DNA of 64,000 nucleotides, from positions 434,001 to 498,000 of the forward strand of contig MVIG01000001.1 of assembly GCA_002086835.1 (NCBI GenBank). Reading direction: 5' to 3'. Below, one piece after another: positions 16,702 to 26,040 of the stretch (position 1 is its first letter; the number at the start of each line of letters is the position of its first letter). This DNA is from Mycolicibacterium porcinum (GTDB taxonomy: Bacteria > Actinomycetota > Actinomycetes > Mycobacteriales > Mycobacteriaceae). Both the position numbers and the translations under genes were made by a program. The notes beneath the pieces are model-generated. The model had not been told where the DNA came from. It worked only from the letters and a program-made list of their open reading frames with translations, and made no database searches.

Positions 16702-17331
16702 ATGGCACCGGGACTGCGGGAACGCAAGAAGCTCGACACCCGAAGGGCGCTGAGTGACGCGGCGCTGAGCCTCGCGTTCGAGCGCGGGTTGGAGAACGTC
16801 ACCCGCGAGGACATCGCCAACCTGGCCGGAGTCTCGCTGCGTACCTTCACCAACTACTTCGCCGGCAAGTACGAGGCACTGGCCTACCGGCAGCAGGAAC
16901 GCCTGCGGCGCAGTATCGACATGCTGCGCGCGCGGCCGTTAGATGAACCGCTGTGGACCGCCATCGCCGAATCCGTGGTCAAACCGCTGGACGACGACAT
17001 GTCCGACGTCTACGGTGCAGAGAACGTGCTACCGACCCGCGAGCAGCTGGTCGAGGTCCGGAAATTGCTGATGATCCCCGAAATTCGCGACGCGACGTTC
17101 CGGGGAATGTCGGACGAGTGGGTCGTTGCGATCGCCGAGCGCACCGGCACCGAGCCGCATGACATGTATCCGCGCCTGGTGGCCGCCGTCGTGCGGGCTG
17201 TCGGCGACGTCGCGATGGATGAGTACGGAAACGCTGATCCACCAGTGGCTTTCGCGTCACTGCTGCGCAAAGGCTTCGCGGCGGTGGCCGCGGGTCTGCC
17301 GGAACCGGGCCGCGCGCCGATTTCCACCTGA
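16702..17331 (+). CDS. TetR family transcriptional regulator
   Basis: A 209-residue TetR regulator. The HTH is at ~33-60 (VTREDIANLAGVSLRTFTNYFAGKYEAL), preceded by the usual first helix RRALSDAALSLAFERGLENV. The C-terminal ligand domain has no recognisable specificity. ATG at 16702 lies just after a perfect palindrome, the likely operator. The FAD monooxygenase follows 79 bp downstream on the same strand and is the obvious target; erm diverges upstream. The TetR ligand may therefore be an aromatic antibiotic or xenobiotic, which is inference from context. Confidence 0.88.
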   Translation: MAPGLRERKKLDTRRALSDAALSLAFERGLENVTREDIANLAGVSLRTFTNYFAGKYEALAYRQQERLRRSIDMLRARPLDEPLWTAIAESVVKPLDDDMSDVYGAENVLPTREQLVEVRKLLMIPEIRDATFRGMSDEWVVAIAERTGTEPHDMYPRLVAAVVRAVGDVAMDEYGNADPPVAFASLLRKGFAAVAAGLPEPGRAPIST

Positions 17332-17387
17332 GGGCTGCGGCGACCGCGGATCAACAGCCCTGGTGCAGAAACCGGCGCGGACAAAGG

Positions 17388-17400
17388 CACGTAATACGTG
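17388..17400. promoter_or_regulatory. Palindrome CACGTA-A-TACGTG next to ribosome site
   Basis: A perfect 6+1+6 palindrome ends where the GGGAGG ribosome site of the FAD monooxygenase begins (start 17411). It could be a regulator-binding site or an RNA hairpin affecting ribosome access. Confidence 0.4.
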
Positions 17401-17410
17401 GGAGGAAACC

Positions 17411-18946
17411 ATGAACCACAAGACAGACGTCGTCATCTCGGGCGCCGGCCCCAACGGCCTGTTGGTGGCGGGTGAGCTGGCGCTGGCCGGGGTGCGGCCG
17501 GTGGTGCTTGAGCAGCTACCCGAGCCAAGCTCCGAACTGAAGGCCAACGGCATTGTCGGACAGGCCAACCGAGTGCTCGACCTGCGCGGGCTGTATCAGG
17601 AGCTCAGTGGTACAGGCCAGGCGCCGGAGCCCATGGCCGGCTACATCTTCGCGGGCATGCAGGTTCCGTTCACCGATGTCGTCGACAACCCGATGTACGG
17701 CATGCTGATCCAGCAGCCACGTGTGGTACGGCAGTTGGTGGACTGGGTGCAGGGACTCGGAGTCGAGATCCGTTGGGGTCATGAACTCGTCGCCCTCGAG
17801 CAGGTGGCCGGGGGAGTCGTCGTCGACGTCACCTCGCCTGCGGGTGATTACCGGTTGCCCGCCACCTACCTGGTCGGGGCCGACGGTGGCCGCAGCCCGG
17901 TCAGGAAGAAGGCCGGCATAGAGTTTCCGGGGCTGACCACCGACGTGGTGGCCCGGGTCGCCCATATCAGCCTGCCGGACGAACTGCGCACCGGTTACGG
18001 AGCATTGGATGTGCCTGGCGTCGGTCACATTCCGTTCGGGCACAATCGTTTCGACGGTGGGGTGCTGATCTACGCCGAGTTCCAGGCGGGCCGGTCGATG
18101 CTCGGGACCATCGAGTACGGTTCGGTCCTGCCGGATGACGCGCCAGAGCTGACGCTCGATGAGTTGCGGGCGAGCGCGCGACGGGTGGTGGGTGCCGATC
18201 TGCCGATCGAACCCCCGGATGGGCCGGGGCCGCATGCTCTGCGGCGCATCAACGGCCAGAACACCCGCCAGGCCGAGCGGTACCGTGCCGGCAACGTGTT
18301 CCTGGTAGGCGATGCTGCTCATGTGCATTCGGCCATGGGCGGGCCCGGTCTGAATCTGGGACTGCAGGACGCCATGAACCTGGGCTGGAAACTGGCCGCC
18401 GCCGTGCAGGACCGAGCGCCCGACGGGCAGTTGGACAGCTATCACAGTGAGCGTTGGCCGGCCGGGCAACGGGTGATGATGCACTCGATGGCTCAGGCCG
18501 CCCTGATGGCCGCCGGTCCGGAAGTCACGGCGCTGCGAACGCTTTTCGGTGAACTGCTGGCCACGCCGGACGGCTCGGCGCACATCGCCGGCGTGCTGGC
18601 CGGCTCCGATGTCCGTTACGAGGTCGAAGACGGGCACCGGCTGTCCGGGTACTTCGTTCCCGATTTCGTGCTCGACGACGGTCGCCGCATCGCCGAGCTG
18701 CTGCACTCGGGTCGGCCGATGTTGCTCGATCTCTCGGGCGGAGCGTGCGCCGACGTCGTCGACGGCTGGCGGGACCGGGTCGACGTGATGGTGACGACGG
18801 CGGCGGATGGACCCGCCGCGGCCCTGCTGATCCGGCCTGACGGCTACGTCGCTTGGGCTGCAGACGAATCCGATGAGGATGGGCTGCGGGCGGCGCTGGC
18901 GCGCTGGTTCGGTCCGGAGTCCGAGGTGACTGCGCTCAGCGCCTGA
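17411..18946 (+). CDS. FAD-dependent aromatic hydroxylase of the PHBH fold
   Basis: A 511-residue class A flavoprotein monooxygenase. The N-terminal Rossmann motif is ISGAGPNGLLVAGELALAG (~9-27), the NADPH/FAD 'DG' motif is VGADGGRSPVRKKAG (~155-169), and the FAD ribityl motif is GDAAHVHSAMGGPGLNLGLQ (~300-319). The C-terminal ~110 residues form the thioredoxin-like extension seen in phenol- and antibiotic-hydroxylating members (rifampicin monooxygenase, tetracycline-hydroxylase and pentachlorophenol monooxygenase relatives). The start is ATG 17411 with GGGAGGA at ideal spacing; a long upstream in-frame extension is rejected. Placement between TetR and next to erm suggests xenobiotic or antibiotic inactivation, but the substrate cannot be read from sequence. 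Confidence 0.87.
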   Translation: MNHKTDVVISGAGPNGLLVAGELALAGVRPVVLEQLPEPSSELKANGIVGQANRVLDLRGLYQELSGTGQAPEPMAGYIFAGMQVPFTDVVDNPMYGMLIQQPRVVRQLVDWVQGLGVEIRWGHELVALEQVAGGVVVDVTSPAGDYRLPATYLVGADGGRSPVRKKAGIEFPGLTTDVVARVAHISLPDELRTGYGALDVPGVGHIPFGHNRFDGGVLIYAEFQAGRSMLGTIEYGSVLPDDAPELTLDELRASARRVVGADLPIEPPDGPGPHALRRINGQNTRQAERYRAGNVFLVGDAAHVHSAMGGPGLNLGLQDAMNLGWKLAAAVQDRAPDGQLDSYHSERWPAGQRVMMHSMAQAALMAAGPEVTALRTLFGELLATPDGSAHIAGVLAGSDVRYEVEDGHRLSGYFVPDFVLDDGRRIAELLHSGRPMLLDLSGGACADVVDGWRDRVDVMVTTAADGPAAALLIRPDGYVAWAADESDEDGLRAALARWFGPESEVTALSA

Positions 18947-19355
18947 GGGCGCGGCGCAGCACTCCGGGATGGCGGGCGATCTTCGGTCCGAGCAGCAGGG
19001 CGAACACCGTGGTCGCGAGCCAAGGCCGCAGGTGCGGACGCAGGCGTCGGATCTGCCCGCTGTCATCGAGTTCGATCACGAGCGCGTCGGTGATGGCGAT
19101 TCCGGCAACTCGGCCTTCGCTGATCGCGACGCGCGTTCGGTCATCGCCGATCGTTTCCTGCCACGTCAGGCCGCGCAGACCGCCGTACACCGCACCGAGG
19201 AGCAGGCGTAGGTCGTCGCGTCCGCGGAACGCCATCCTGCCGGACAGCGGCGAGGTCAACGAGGCGTCGGGCGCCAGCGTCGCGACCAGTGCGTCGAGGT
19301 CCTTGGTGCGGGTGGCCTCGCAGAACGCGGCGACTGCGTCGGTTGTCCTTGTCAT
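18936..19355 (-). CDS. SnoaL/NTF2-like protein
   Basis: A 139-residue NTF2-fold protein with the SnoaL-like opening TDAVAAFCEATRTKDLDALVATLAPDA, the typical helix-helix-strand start of a cone-shaped barrel. Such proteins act as small cyclases, isomerases or ligand-binding pockets. The C-terminal ~30 residues (FALLLGPKIARHPGVLRRAL) form an extra helix. ATG at 19355 follows a GGAGAGGG-type ribosome site. It is transcribed divergently from the HxlR regulator across a 77-bp gap holding a large inverted repeat and is thus its likely target. Its 3' end overlaps the convergent monooxygenase by 11 bp. Confidence 0.8.
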   Translation of the reverse strand: MTRTTDAVAAFCEATRTKDLDALVATLAPDASLTSPLSGRMAFRGRDDLRLLLGAVYGGLRGLTWQETIGDDRTRVAISEGRVAGIAITDALVIELDDSGQIRRLRPHLRPWLATTVFALLLGPKIARHPGVLRRALRR

Positions 19356-19373
19356 GCCCTCTCCTCACCTAAC

Positions 19374-19386
19374 TTGCGATTCGCAA
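19374..19386. promoter_or_regulatory. Palindrome TTGCGA-T-TCGCAA
   Basis: A perfect 6+1+6 palindrome just upstream of the SnoaL-like gene, adjacent to the larger inverted repeat. It may be a second regulator site or part of that gene's promoter. Confidence 0.4.
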
Positions 19387-19387
19387 C

Positions 19388-19436
19388 CCACTCAACCGTA
19401 GTTCATGGCGAAACGCAATGAACTACGGTTGAGTGG
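19388..19436. promoter_or_regulatory. 19-bp inverted repeat, candidate HxlR operator
   Basis: Perfect 19-base arms (left arm CCACTCAACCGTAGTTCAT, 19388-19406; right arm 19418-19436) are separated by 11 bases. The right arm runs into the GTGGTG start of the HxlR gene. Each arm contains CGTAGTT. It lies between the divergent HxlR and SnoaL-like genes and is suited to autoregulation and control of both. Confidence 0.7.
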
Positions 19437-19939
19437 TGCCCAAACAGTCCTTCAGCGACATCTCGTGCTCGATCGCGCGGGCGGTCGAGGTGGTGGGGCA
19501 GCGGTGGACACCGCTCGTCCTGCGTGACCTGTTCGCGGGGATGACCCGGTTCGAGGACATCCGGCGCGATCTCGGGATCGCGTCCAACATCCTGGCGGCG
19601 CGCCTCGACGAACTCGAACGTCACGGGGTGGTGGAACGCCGCCAGTACCAGAGCGCACCCCCGCGTTACGAGTACGTACTCACGGACAAGGGGCGCGACC
19701 TCTACCCGGTGATCGCGACACTGGTCGCCTGGGGAGACAAGTGGCTGGCCGGCGAGGACGGGCCGCCGGCACTGATCGTGCACACCGAATGTGGTCGCGC
19801 CACCACCGCGAAGACCGTGTGTGCGGAGTGCGGCGGCGAACTCGACGCGTCGACAGCCACGGCCACGGCCGGCCCGGGCGCGCGGCCGGGACCGGGCACG
19901 GCCGTCATCGGCGAGTTCGTCCTGGGCCGCGACGCCTAG
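19433..19939 (+). CDS. HxlR family winged-helix regulator with C-terminal cysteine cluster
   Basis: A 168-residue HxlR-type regulator. The wHTH spans ~10-105 with the family signature CSIARAVEVVGQRWTPLVLRDL, then FEDIRRDLGIASNILAARLDEL and the wing ERRQYQSAPPRYEYVLTDKGRDL. The C-terminal segment TECGRATTAKTVCAECGG carries three cysteines and resembles a small metal- or redox-sensing tail. The start is one of two tandem GTG codons (19433, 19436) inside an inverted repeat, so binding there could also block translation or elongation. Its likely target is the divergent SnoaL-like gene. Confidence 0.87.
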   Translation: MVPKQSFSDISCSIARAVEVVGQRWTPLVLRDLFAGMTRFEDIRRDLGIASNILAARLDELERHGVVERRQYQSAPPRYEYVLTDKGRDLYPVIATLVAWGDKWLAGEDGPPALIVHTECGRATTAKTVCAECGGELDASTATATAGPGARPGPGTAVIGEFVLGRDA

Positions 19940-20664
19940 CCGAGGGTGGCCCGGATCCCCACGGTGACGTAGGGCAGCGCCAGCCCCGAAGAGTTGGCCA
20001 GCGCCGGGTGGGTGGCCAGCAGTTCGCGCACCTGCTCCAGCGTCCGGGTACGCACCCGCTCCGGTGAGGTGATGCAGTAGCTACGGGAGGCCACCAGGTC
20101 GATGAGGGCCTGGGGCGTCAGGTAACTCGTCCACTCCACCTGATGCCGCTCGATGTCTCCGAACGGCTCGGCCAGTGTCACCTCGTTGGTGAACGGATCG
20201 TGTTCGGGGCCGATGATGCGGCCCAGATCCTTGACCCAGCCCAGGCGTTCGTCGCGGGTGTTCCACACCAGGCCCAGCCGGCCGCCGGGACGCAACACCC
20301 GGCTGACCTCCTTGACGGCCCGCTCGGGATCGAACCAGTGCCAGGCCTGGGCCACCAGCACCGCGTCCACGCTGTTGTCGGCCAGCGGGATCTCCTCCGC
20401 CGTGCCCAGCAGCGCCGGGGTGTCCGGCAGTGAGTTCGACAGCAGCTCAAGCATTTCCGGGATCGGATCGACGGCGATCACGTCCAGCCCGCGTTCGACG
20501 AGCCTGGTCGTCAGCTTGCCCGTGCCCGCGCCCAGATCCAGCACATCCTGGGCCCCCTCGGGGAGCAGCCAGTCGATGGCTTCCGGCGGGTACGACGGCC
20601 GGCCGCGTTCGTAGGCTGCGGCTTCCGAGCCGAACGACAGGGAACGCGCCTTGGGTGAGCTCAC
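19936..20664 (-). CDS. SAM-dependent class I methyltransferase (Rv3342-like)
   Basis: A 242-residue UbiE/Methyltransf_11-type protein. Motif I is [20 protein letters not shown], motif II is [14 protein letters not shown], and [19 protein letters not shown] and [14 protein letters not shown] are the later strands. The substrate is not evident. It starts at GTG 20664, overlapping the metX stop by four bases (GTGA), and so is the third gene of the riboswitch-controlled methionine operon. A homologue sits at the same place next to metA in M. tuberculosis. Its link to SAM supply suggests control by SAM, which is inference. Confidence 0.87.
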   Translation of the reverse strand: MSSPKARSLSFGSEAAAYERGRPSYPPEAIDWLLPEGAQDVLDLGAGTGKLTTRLVERGLDVIAVDPIPEMLELLSNSLPDTPALLGTAEEIPLADNSVDAVLVAQAWHWFDPERAVKEVSRVLRPGGRLGLVWNTRDERLGWVKDLGRIIGPEHDPFTNEVTLAEPFGDIERHQVEWTSYLTPQALIDLVASRSYCITSPERVRTRTLEQVRELLATHPALANSSGLALPYVTVGIRATLG

Positions 20665-21791
20665 CGCTGTGCCAGCTCCAGCGTGCGGCGGATCAGCTTG
20701 CCCACCACTTCCGTCTCGACCAGGAAGCCGTCGTGGCCGTACGCCGAGTCGACCACGTCCAGGCCACTACAGCCCGGCAGCAACTCGGCCAGTTCCTGCT
20801 GCAGCCGGATGGGGTAGAGCCGGTCGGAGGTGATCCCGCCGACGATGACGGGTACCGGACAGCCACGCAGCGCACTGGTGACCCCGCCGCGGTCGCGGCC
20901 CACATCGTGGGTGGACAGCGCATCGGAGAGCGTCACATAGGTGCCCGGGTCGAACCGGCGGGCCAGCTTGCCGCCCTGGTACTCGAGGTAGCTCTGTACG
21001 CCGTAGCGGCCGCCGGCGGTCGGATCCTCGTCGCCCTGGGCGTCGTTGCGGAACCGCTCGTCGAGTTCTTCCTCGCCGCGGTAGGTCAGGTGCGCGAAGC
21101 GCCGGGCGATCTCCATGCCGGCCAGCGGGGCCCGGCCGGTGCCGTAGTAATCCCCGCCCTGCCAGTCCGGATCGGCCTTGATCGCGGCCACCTGGGTGCT
21201 CTGGGTGCCGATCTGATCGGCCGTGGCGCGGGCGCCGACGGCCAGCACCAGTCCGGCCCGGACTTCGTCGGGATGCCCGACGAGCCATTCCAGCGCGCGG
21301 GCTCCGCCCATGGACCCGCCGACCACCGCGGCGACTTCGGTGATGCCGAACGCCGCCAGCGCGGCGCGGTCGGCCTCGACCTGGTCCCGGATGGTGATCT
21401 GGGGAAACCTTGAACCCCAGGGCTTTCCGTCAGGAGCGAGCGATCCCGGACCCGTGGATCCCTGGCAGCCGCCGAGCACATTGGTCGAGATCGCGCACCA
21501 CTGATCGGTATCGATCGGGGCGCCCGGTCCGGCCACTCCGTCCCACCAGCCCGCGGTCGGATGTCCGTCGCCTGCCGGTCCGGTGACGTGGGAGTCGCCC
21601 GTCAGCGCGTGCAGCACCATCACCACGTTGTCGCGCGCGGGTGAGAGCTCACCCCAGCGCTGCACCGCGATCGACACGTCGGGCAGGACGGTGCCGTTCT
21701 CCAGCGTCAGGTCGCCGATGCGCACGACGCTGATCTCGCCTTCGGTAGGCAACGGAAGGGTGGACACGGCCGGTTCTTCGGTGATCGTCAT
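20661..21791 (-). CDS. metX: Homoserine O-acetyltransferase MetX
   Basis: A 376-residue alpha/beta-hydrolase that acetylates homoserine with acetyl-CoA, the committed step to methionine by direct sulfhydrylation. The oxyanion-region [10 protein letters not shown], the nucleophile elbow [14 protein letters not shown] with Ser160, the Asp in GITSDRLYP and the His in YGHDGFL form the catalytic triad, and the inserted lid domain is present. The start is ATG 21791. It lies 20 bp downstream of the sulfhydrylase gene and overlaps the next methyltransferase gene. Annotated metA in M. tuberculosis but metX by family. Confidence 0.95.
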   Translation of the reverse strand: MTITEEPAVSTLPLPTEGEISVVRIGDLTLENGTVLPDVSIAVQRWGELSPARDNVVMVLHALTGDSHVTGPAGDGHPTAGWWDGVAGPGAPIDTDQWCAISTNVLGGCQGSTGPGSLAPDGKPWGSRFPQITIRDQVEADRAALAAFGITEVAAVVGGSMGGARALEWLVGHPDEVRAGLVLAVGARATADQIGTQSTQVAAIKADPDWQGGDYYGTGRAPLAGMEIARRFAHLTYRGEEELDERFRNDAQGDEDPTAGGRYGVQSYLEYQGGKLARRFDPGTYVTLSDALSTHDVGRDRGGVTSALRGCPVPVIVGGITSDRLYPIRLQQELAELLPGCSGLDVVDSAYGHDGFLVETEVVGKLIRRTLELAQR

Positions 21792-21811
21792 ACCGGTCTT
21801 CTCTCGCCGTC

Positions 21812-23143
21812 CTACACCGTCGCCGGAGTCTGCGCGATGCCACTGAACGGACGGGCAGCGGCGAAACCCTGTTCGAGGTCGGCCAGGATGTCGTCGATGC
21901 CCTCGATACCGACGGCCAGTCGCACCAGACCGGGGGTGACACCGGTGGACAGCTGTTCCTCGGGGGACAGCTGCTGGTGGGTCGTCGAAGCCGGGTGGAT
22001 GACCAGCGAGCGCACATCGCCGATGTTGGCGACATGGCTGTGCAGGGTCAGGGCGTTGACGAAGGCCTTGCCCGCTTCCACACCGCCGGCCAGTTCGAAC
22101 GCCAGCACGGCGCCTGTGCCCTTCGGCGCGATCTTCTTACCCAGCTCATACCAGGGCGAGCTGGGAAGTCCGGCGTAGTTCACCGAGGTAACGTCAGGAC
22201 GCCCGGCGAGGTACTCGGCGACCTTCTGCGCATTGGCCACGTGGCGTTCAACACGCAGCGACAGCGTTTCCAATCCCTGCGCGATCAAAAAGGCATTGAA
22301 GGGGGACAGCGCGCTGCCCAGATCACGCAGCAGCTGCACGCGGGCCTTGAGCGCGTAGGCGGGCGCGCCCAGCTCGGCGAACACCACTCCGTGGTAGCTG
22401 GGGTCGGGCGTGGTGAATCCAGGGTGGCGGCCCTGCGTCCAGTCGAAGTTGCCGCTGTCGACGATCACGCCCGCGATCGCCGATCCGTGGCCGCCGAGGT
22501 ACTTGGTGGCCGAGTGCACGACAATGTCCGCCCCGAGCGCGATCGGCTGGATCAGGTACGGGGTGGCGATGGTGTTGTCGACGATCAGCGGGACACCGTT
22601 CTCGTGTGCCACGGCGGACACGTTCGGGATGTCGAGGATGTCGATCTGGGGGTTGGAGATGGTCTCGGCGAAGAACGCCTTGGTGTTCGGTCGCACCGCG
22701 GCCCGCCAGCTGTCCAGGCTGTCCGGATCTTCGACGAAGCTGACCTCGATGCCCAGCTTGGGCAACGTGTAGTGGAACAGGTTGTACGTGCCGCCGTACA
22801 GACGCGGGCTGGACACGATGTGGTCGCCGGCGGCGGCCAGGTTGAGGATGGCGAACGTCTCGGCGGCCTGGCCCGAGGACAGCAGCAGCGCGGCGACGCC
22901 GCCTTCGAGTGCGGCGATGCGCTGCTCGACGACATCGGTGGTCGGGTTACCGATCCGGGTGTAAATGTTGCCCGGCTCGGCCAGACCGAACAACGCGGCG
23001 GCGTGGTCGGTGCTGTCGAACGTGTAGGACGTGGTCTGGTAGATCGGCAGGGCCCGGGCGTTGGTGGCGGAATCGGGGCTCTGGCCGGCGTGGACCTGCT
23101 TGGTCTCGAATGACCAGTTGGCGGCGATCTCTGGATTTGTCAT
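21812..23143 (-). CDS. metC: O-acetylhomoserine sulfhydrylase (MetC/MetY)
   Basis: A 443-residue PLP enzyme of the Cys/Met metabolism family that makes homocysteine from O-acetylhomoserine and sulfide. Motifs: [20 protein letters not shown] (phosphate-binding Tyr/Arg), [12 protein letters not shown], the PLP lysine in [13 protein letters not shown] (Lys214), and the C-terminal [12 protein letters not shown]. The length of ~440 with a long insertion is typical of O-acetylhomoserine rather than O-succinylhomoserine enzymes. The start is ATG 23143 with GGAGGAG nine bases upstream. A SAM-IV aptamer and a short ORF occupy the 5' leader, so expression should fall when SAM is abundant. Confidence 0.95.
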   Translation of the reverse strand: MTNPEIAANWSFETKQVHAGQSPDSATNARALPIYQTTSYTFDSTDHAAALFGLAEPGNIYTRIGNPTTDVVEQRIAALEGGVAALLLSSGQAAETFAILNLAAAGDHIVSSPRLYGGTYNLFHYTLPKLGIEVSFVEDPDSLDSWRAAVRPNTKAFFAETISNPQIDILDIPNVSAVAHENGVPLIVDNTIATPYLIQPIALGADIVVHSATKYLGGHGSAIAGVIVDSGNFDWTQGRHPGFTTPDPSYHGVVFAELGAPAYALKARVQLLRDLGSALSPFNAFLIAQGLETLSLRVERHVANAQKVAEYLAGRPDVTSVNYAGLPSSPWYELGKKIAPKGTGAVLAFELAGGVEAGKAFVNALTLHSHVANIGDVRSLVIHPASTTHQQLSPEEQLSTGVTPGLVRLAVGIEGIDDILADLEQGFAAARPFSGIAQTPATV

Positions 23144-23197
23144 GGCTGGGATATCTCCTCCGGTGACGGGACGAGGAAGGTCAGGGGTGCGGGTCGG

Positions 23198-23278
23198 CTA
23201 CCAGGCGTCGGGCTTGCCGTTCAGGACGACAGGCTCACACCGTGGGTTCACTGACACATACACATGGCTGGCCTCCAT
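23198..23278 (-). CDS. Candidate 26-codon ORF between SAM-IV aptamer and metC
   Basis: An ATG at 23278 opens a 26-codon frame (begins MEASHVYVSVNPRCEPVV, ends with TGG TAG) lying wholly between the riboswitch and metC, 54 bases before the metC ATG. A weak AGGGAAA lies upstream. Aptamer-dependent folding could act through translation of this ORF. It may also be fortuitous; comparison with relatives would decide. Confidence 0.35.
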   Translation of the reverse strand: MEASHVYVSVNPRCEPVVLNGKPDAW

Positions 23279-23310
23279 CAGGTTTCCCTGTCTGTCTGGG
23301 GGCCCGTACC

Positions 23311-23437
23311 GTCGGACCCGCGCTTGCCTTACAGCCGCGAACGACTGCTCAACCTGGTCATCACCCGGGGCACCCCACCGCGGTTGGAGGGTTGCCGGCC
23401 AGCAAGCCGGGGCTTGATGCTGACACTCATGACCGGC
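23311..23437 (-). promoter_or_regulatory. SAM-IV riboswitch
   Basis: The minus strand reads GGTCATGAGTGTCAGC at the 5' side, then CCCCGGCTTGCTGGCCGG, the highly conserved CGGCAACCCTCC, GTGGGGTGCCCCGGGTGATG and a closing GCGCGGGTCC segment. This is the actinobacterial SAM-IV aptamer I know from mycobacterial and Streptomyces sulfur genes. It lies 168 bases upstream of metC. I could not identify the expression platform. Confidence 0.92.
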
Positions 23438-23573
23438 CTGCAGCTTATCGCAACGCGCTGAGGCCATGCCAGTCGGTTCTGTGGGGTGTTTGCCCGTTCT
23501 GTGCGGACGGGACTGAAACACGTTCAGCTCGGCGGGCGTGTGGAGGTGTCGGACGTCTGAACACAAGCCAAAG

Positions 23574-23587
23574 TTACTGGTCAGTAA
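23574..23587. promoter_or_regulatory. Palindrome TTACTG-GT-CAGTAA upstream of icd2
   Basis: A perfect 6+2+6 palindrome 125 bp before the icd2 start, in the divergent region shared with metC. It may be a repressor site for icd2; no family motif was recognised. Confidence 0.35.
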
Positions 23588-23711
23588 TGAAAGCTGCCCC
23601 TTCGAGGCGGTTCCCGTCCTTGTAGTCTGGCCGCGACACAAGAGCAGCGAATAACCACGAGTGACAACGAGTGATCCTCGTCGAACCGAGACTGACGCCG
23701 GGAGAGCAACC

Positions 23712-25952
23712 ATGACTGCCCAGCAGCCGACCATCATCTACACGCTGACCGACGAGGCGCCGCTGCTTGCGACGTACTCCTTCCTACCGATCATCCGCGC
23801 CTTTGCAGAGCCGGCGGGTATCGATATCCAGACCAGTGACATTTCGGTGGCGGCCCGCATCCTGGCCGAATTCGGCGACTACCTGACCGACGATCAGAAG
23901 GTCCCTGACAACCTCGGTGAGCTGGGCCGTCTCACACAGCTGCCCGAGACCAACATCATCAAGCTGCCCAATATCAGTGCCTCGGTCCCGCAGCTCGTTG
24001 CCGCGGTCAAGGAGTTGCAGGAAAAGGGCTACGCGGTTCCCGACTTCCCGGGTGACCCGAAGACCGACGAGGAGAAGGCGATCCGCGATCGCTACTCGAA
24101 GATCCTCGGCAGCGCGGTGAACCCCGTTCTGCGCGAAGGCAACTCGGACCGTCGCGCACCCAAGGCGGTCAAGGAGTACGCGCGCAAGCACCCGCACAGC
24201 ATGGGCGAGTGGTCGCAGGCTTCCCGCACCCATGTGGCCACCATGAAGACCGGCGACTTCTACCACGGTGAGAAGTCGATGACGCTGGACAAGGCTCGCA
24301 ACGTACGTATGGAGCTGGACACCACCGGTGGCGAGACGATCGTCCTCAAGCCCGAGGTCAAGCTCGACGAGGGTGACGTCATCGACTCGATGTACATGAG
24401 CAAGAAGGCGCTGATCCAGTTCTACGAGGAGCAGATCGAGGACGCCTACAAGACCGGCGTGATGTTCTCGCTGCACGTCAAGGCGACCATGATGAAGGTC
24501 AGCCACCCGATCGTGTTCGGCCACGCCGTCAAGGTCTTCTACAAGGACGCCTTCGCCAAGCACCAGAAGCTCTTCGACGAGCTCGGCGTCAACGTCAACA
24601 ACGGTCTGTCCGATCTCTACAGCAAGATCGAGGCACTGCCCGCCTCGCAGCGCGAGGAAATCATCGAGGACCTGCACCGCTGCCACGAGCACCGCCCCGA
24701 GCTGGCCATGGTGGATTCGGCCAAGGGCATCTCCAACTTCCACTCGCCGTCCGACGTCATCGTCGACGCGTCGATGCCGGCCATGATCCGCCTCGGCGGC
24801 AAGATGTACGGCGCCGACGGCCGCACCAAGGACACCAAGGCGGTCAACCCCGAGTCGACGTTCTCCCGGATGTACCAGGAAGTGATCAACTTCTGTAAGA
24901 CGCACGGTCAGTTCGACCCGACCACCATGGGGACGGTGCCCAACGTCGGTCTGATGGCGCAGAAGGCCGAGGAGTACGGCAGCCACGACAAGACCTTCGA
25001 GATCCCGCAGGCCGGCGTGGCCAAGATCGTCGACATCGATTCCGGTGAGGTGCTGCTGAGCCAGGAGGTCGAAGAGGGCGACATCTGGCGGATGCCGATC
25101 GTCAAGGACGCCCCGATCCGGGATTGGGTCAAGCTGGCCGTCAACCGGGCTCGGTTGTCCGGTATGCCTGCCGTGTTCTGGCTCGATGACGAGCGCCCGC
25201 ACGAGAACGAGCTGCGCAAGAAGGTCAAGGCCTACCTCAAGGAAGAGGACACCGAGGGTCTGGAGATCACGATCCTGCCGCAGGTGTGGGCCATGCGCTA
25301 CACGCTGGAACGCCTGATCCGCGGCAAGGACACCATCTCGGTCACCGGCAACATCCTGCGCGATTACCTGACCGACCTGTTCCCGATCCTGGAGTTGGGC
25401 ACCAGCGCCAAGATGCTCTCGATCGTGCCGCTGATGGCCGGTGGTGGGCTGTACGAGACCGGTGCCGGCGGCTCGGCCCCCAAGCATGTCCATCAGCTGG
25501 TGGAAGAGAACCACCTGCGCTGGGACTCGCTCGGCGAGTTCCTCGCACTGGGGGCCAGCCTGGAGGACCTCGGCAACAAGACCGACAATGCCAAGGCCAA
25601 GGTGCTGGCCGCCGCGCTGGACACCGCGACCGGAGAGTTGTTGAACGAGAACAAGTCTCCCTCGCGCAAGACCGGTGAGCTGGACAACCGGGGCAGCCAG
25701 TTCTACCTGGCGCTGTACTGGGCGCAGGCGCTGGCCGAGCAGACCGACGACAAGGAATTGGCCGCACACTTCGCTCCGCTGGCCAAGTCGCTGGCCGAGC
25801 ACGAGCAGACCATCGTCTCCGAACTCAATGCGGCACAGGGCAAGCCGGCCGACATCGGCGGCTACTACTACCCGGACCCGGAGAAGACCGCCTCGGTGAT
25901 GCGTCCGAGCAAGACGCTCAACGACACGCTGGCGGCCGCCGAGAAGGCTTAG
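23712..25952 (+). CDS. icd2: Monomeric NADP-dependent isocitrate dehydrogenase Icd2
   Basis: A 746-residue enzyme of the monomeric IDH family, oxidatively decarboxylating isocitrate to 2-oxoglutarate with NADP+ in the TCA cycle. The length of ~740 and segments such as [70 protein letters not shown] and [20 protein letters not shown] are typical of this family and absent from the dimeric Icd1. The start is ATG 23712 with GGGAGAG upstream; the earlier in-frame start lacks such a site. A strong hairpin follows the stop. Confidence 0.96.
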   Translation: MTAQQPTIIYTLTDEAPLLATYSFLPIIRAFAEPAGIDIQTSDISVAARILAEFGDYLTDDQKVPDNLGELGRLTQLPETNIIKLPNISASVPQLVAAVKELQEKGYAVPDFPGDPKTDEEKAIRDRYSKILGSAVNPVLREGNSDRRAPKAVKEYARKHPHSMGEWSQASRTHVATMKTGDFYHGEKSMTLDKARNVRMELDTTGGETIVLKPEVKLDEGDVIDSMYMSKKALIQFYEEQIEDAYKTGVMFSLHVKATMMKVSHPIVFGHAVKVFYKDAFAKHQKLFDELGVNVNNGLSDLYSKIEALPASQREEIIEDLHRCHEHRPELAMVDSAKGISNFHSPSDVIVDASMPAMIRLGGKMYGADGRTKDTKAVNPESTFSRMYQEVINFCKTHGQFDPTTMGTVPNVGLMAQKAEEYGSHDKTFEIPQAGVAKIVDIDSGEVLLSQEVEEGDIWRMPIVKDAPIRDWVKLAVNRARLSGMPAVFWLDDERPHENELRKKVKAYLKEEDTEGLEITILPQVWAMRYTLERLIRGKDTISVTGNILRDYLTDLFPILELGTSAKMLSIVPLMAGGGLYETGAGGSAPKHVHQLVEENHLRWDSLGEFLALGASLEDLGNKTDNAKAKVLAAALDTATGELLNENKSPSRKTGELDNRGSQFYLALYWAQALAEQTDDKELAAHFAPLAKSLAEHEQTIVSELNAAQGKPADIGGYYYPDPEKTASVMRPSKTLNDTLAAAEKA

Positions 25953-25959
25953 GCGCTCG

Positions 25960-25990
25960 GGCTCGGCGCCGGCAATACCCGCGCCGAGCC
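25960..25990 (+). terminator. icd2 terminator hairpin
   Basis: Perfect 10-bp stem GGCTCGGCGC (25960-25969) with its complement at 25981-25990 and an 11-base loop, beginning eight bases after the icd2 stop. Its right arm is also the start of the tandem 20-mer array that follows. Confidence 0.75.
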
Positions 25991-26040
25991 TGTGCTCAGG
26001 TCGCCGAGTCTGCGCTCAGATCGCCGAGTCTGCGCTCAGA
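25981..26040. repeat. Three tandem 20-bp units
   Basis: Copies at 26001-26020 and 26021-26040 (TCGCCGAGTCTGCGCTCAGA) are identical; the unit at 25981-26000 differs at four positions. The last copy pairs with CGATCTGTACGCAGACT at 26062-26078, giving a second hairpin in the convergent gap between icd2 and the hydrolase gene. The core CTGCGCTCAGATCG recurs at 55374-55387 in another intergenic hairpin. Confidence 0.8.

Noticed and set aside
23784-25802. 672-codon minus-strand frame opposite icd2
   Set aside because: Composition is typical of an antisense shadow, and icd2 on the plus strand is unmistakable.
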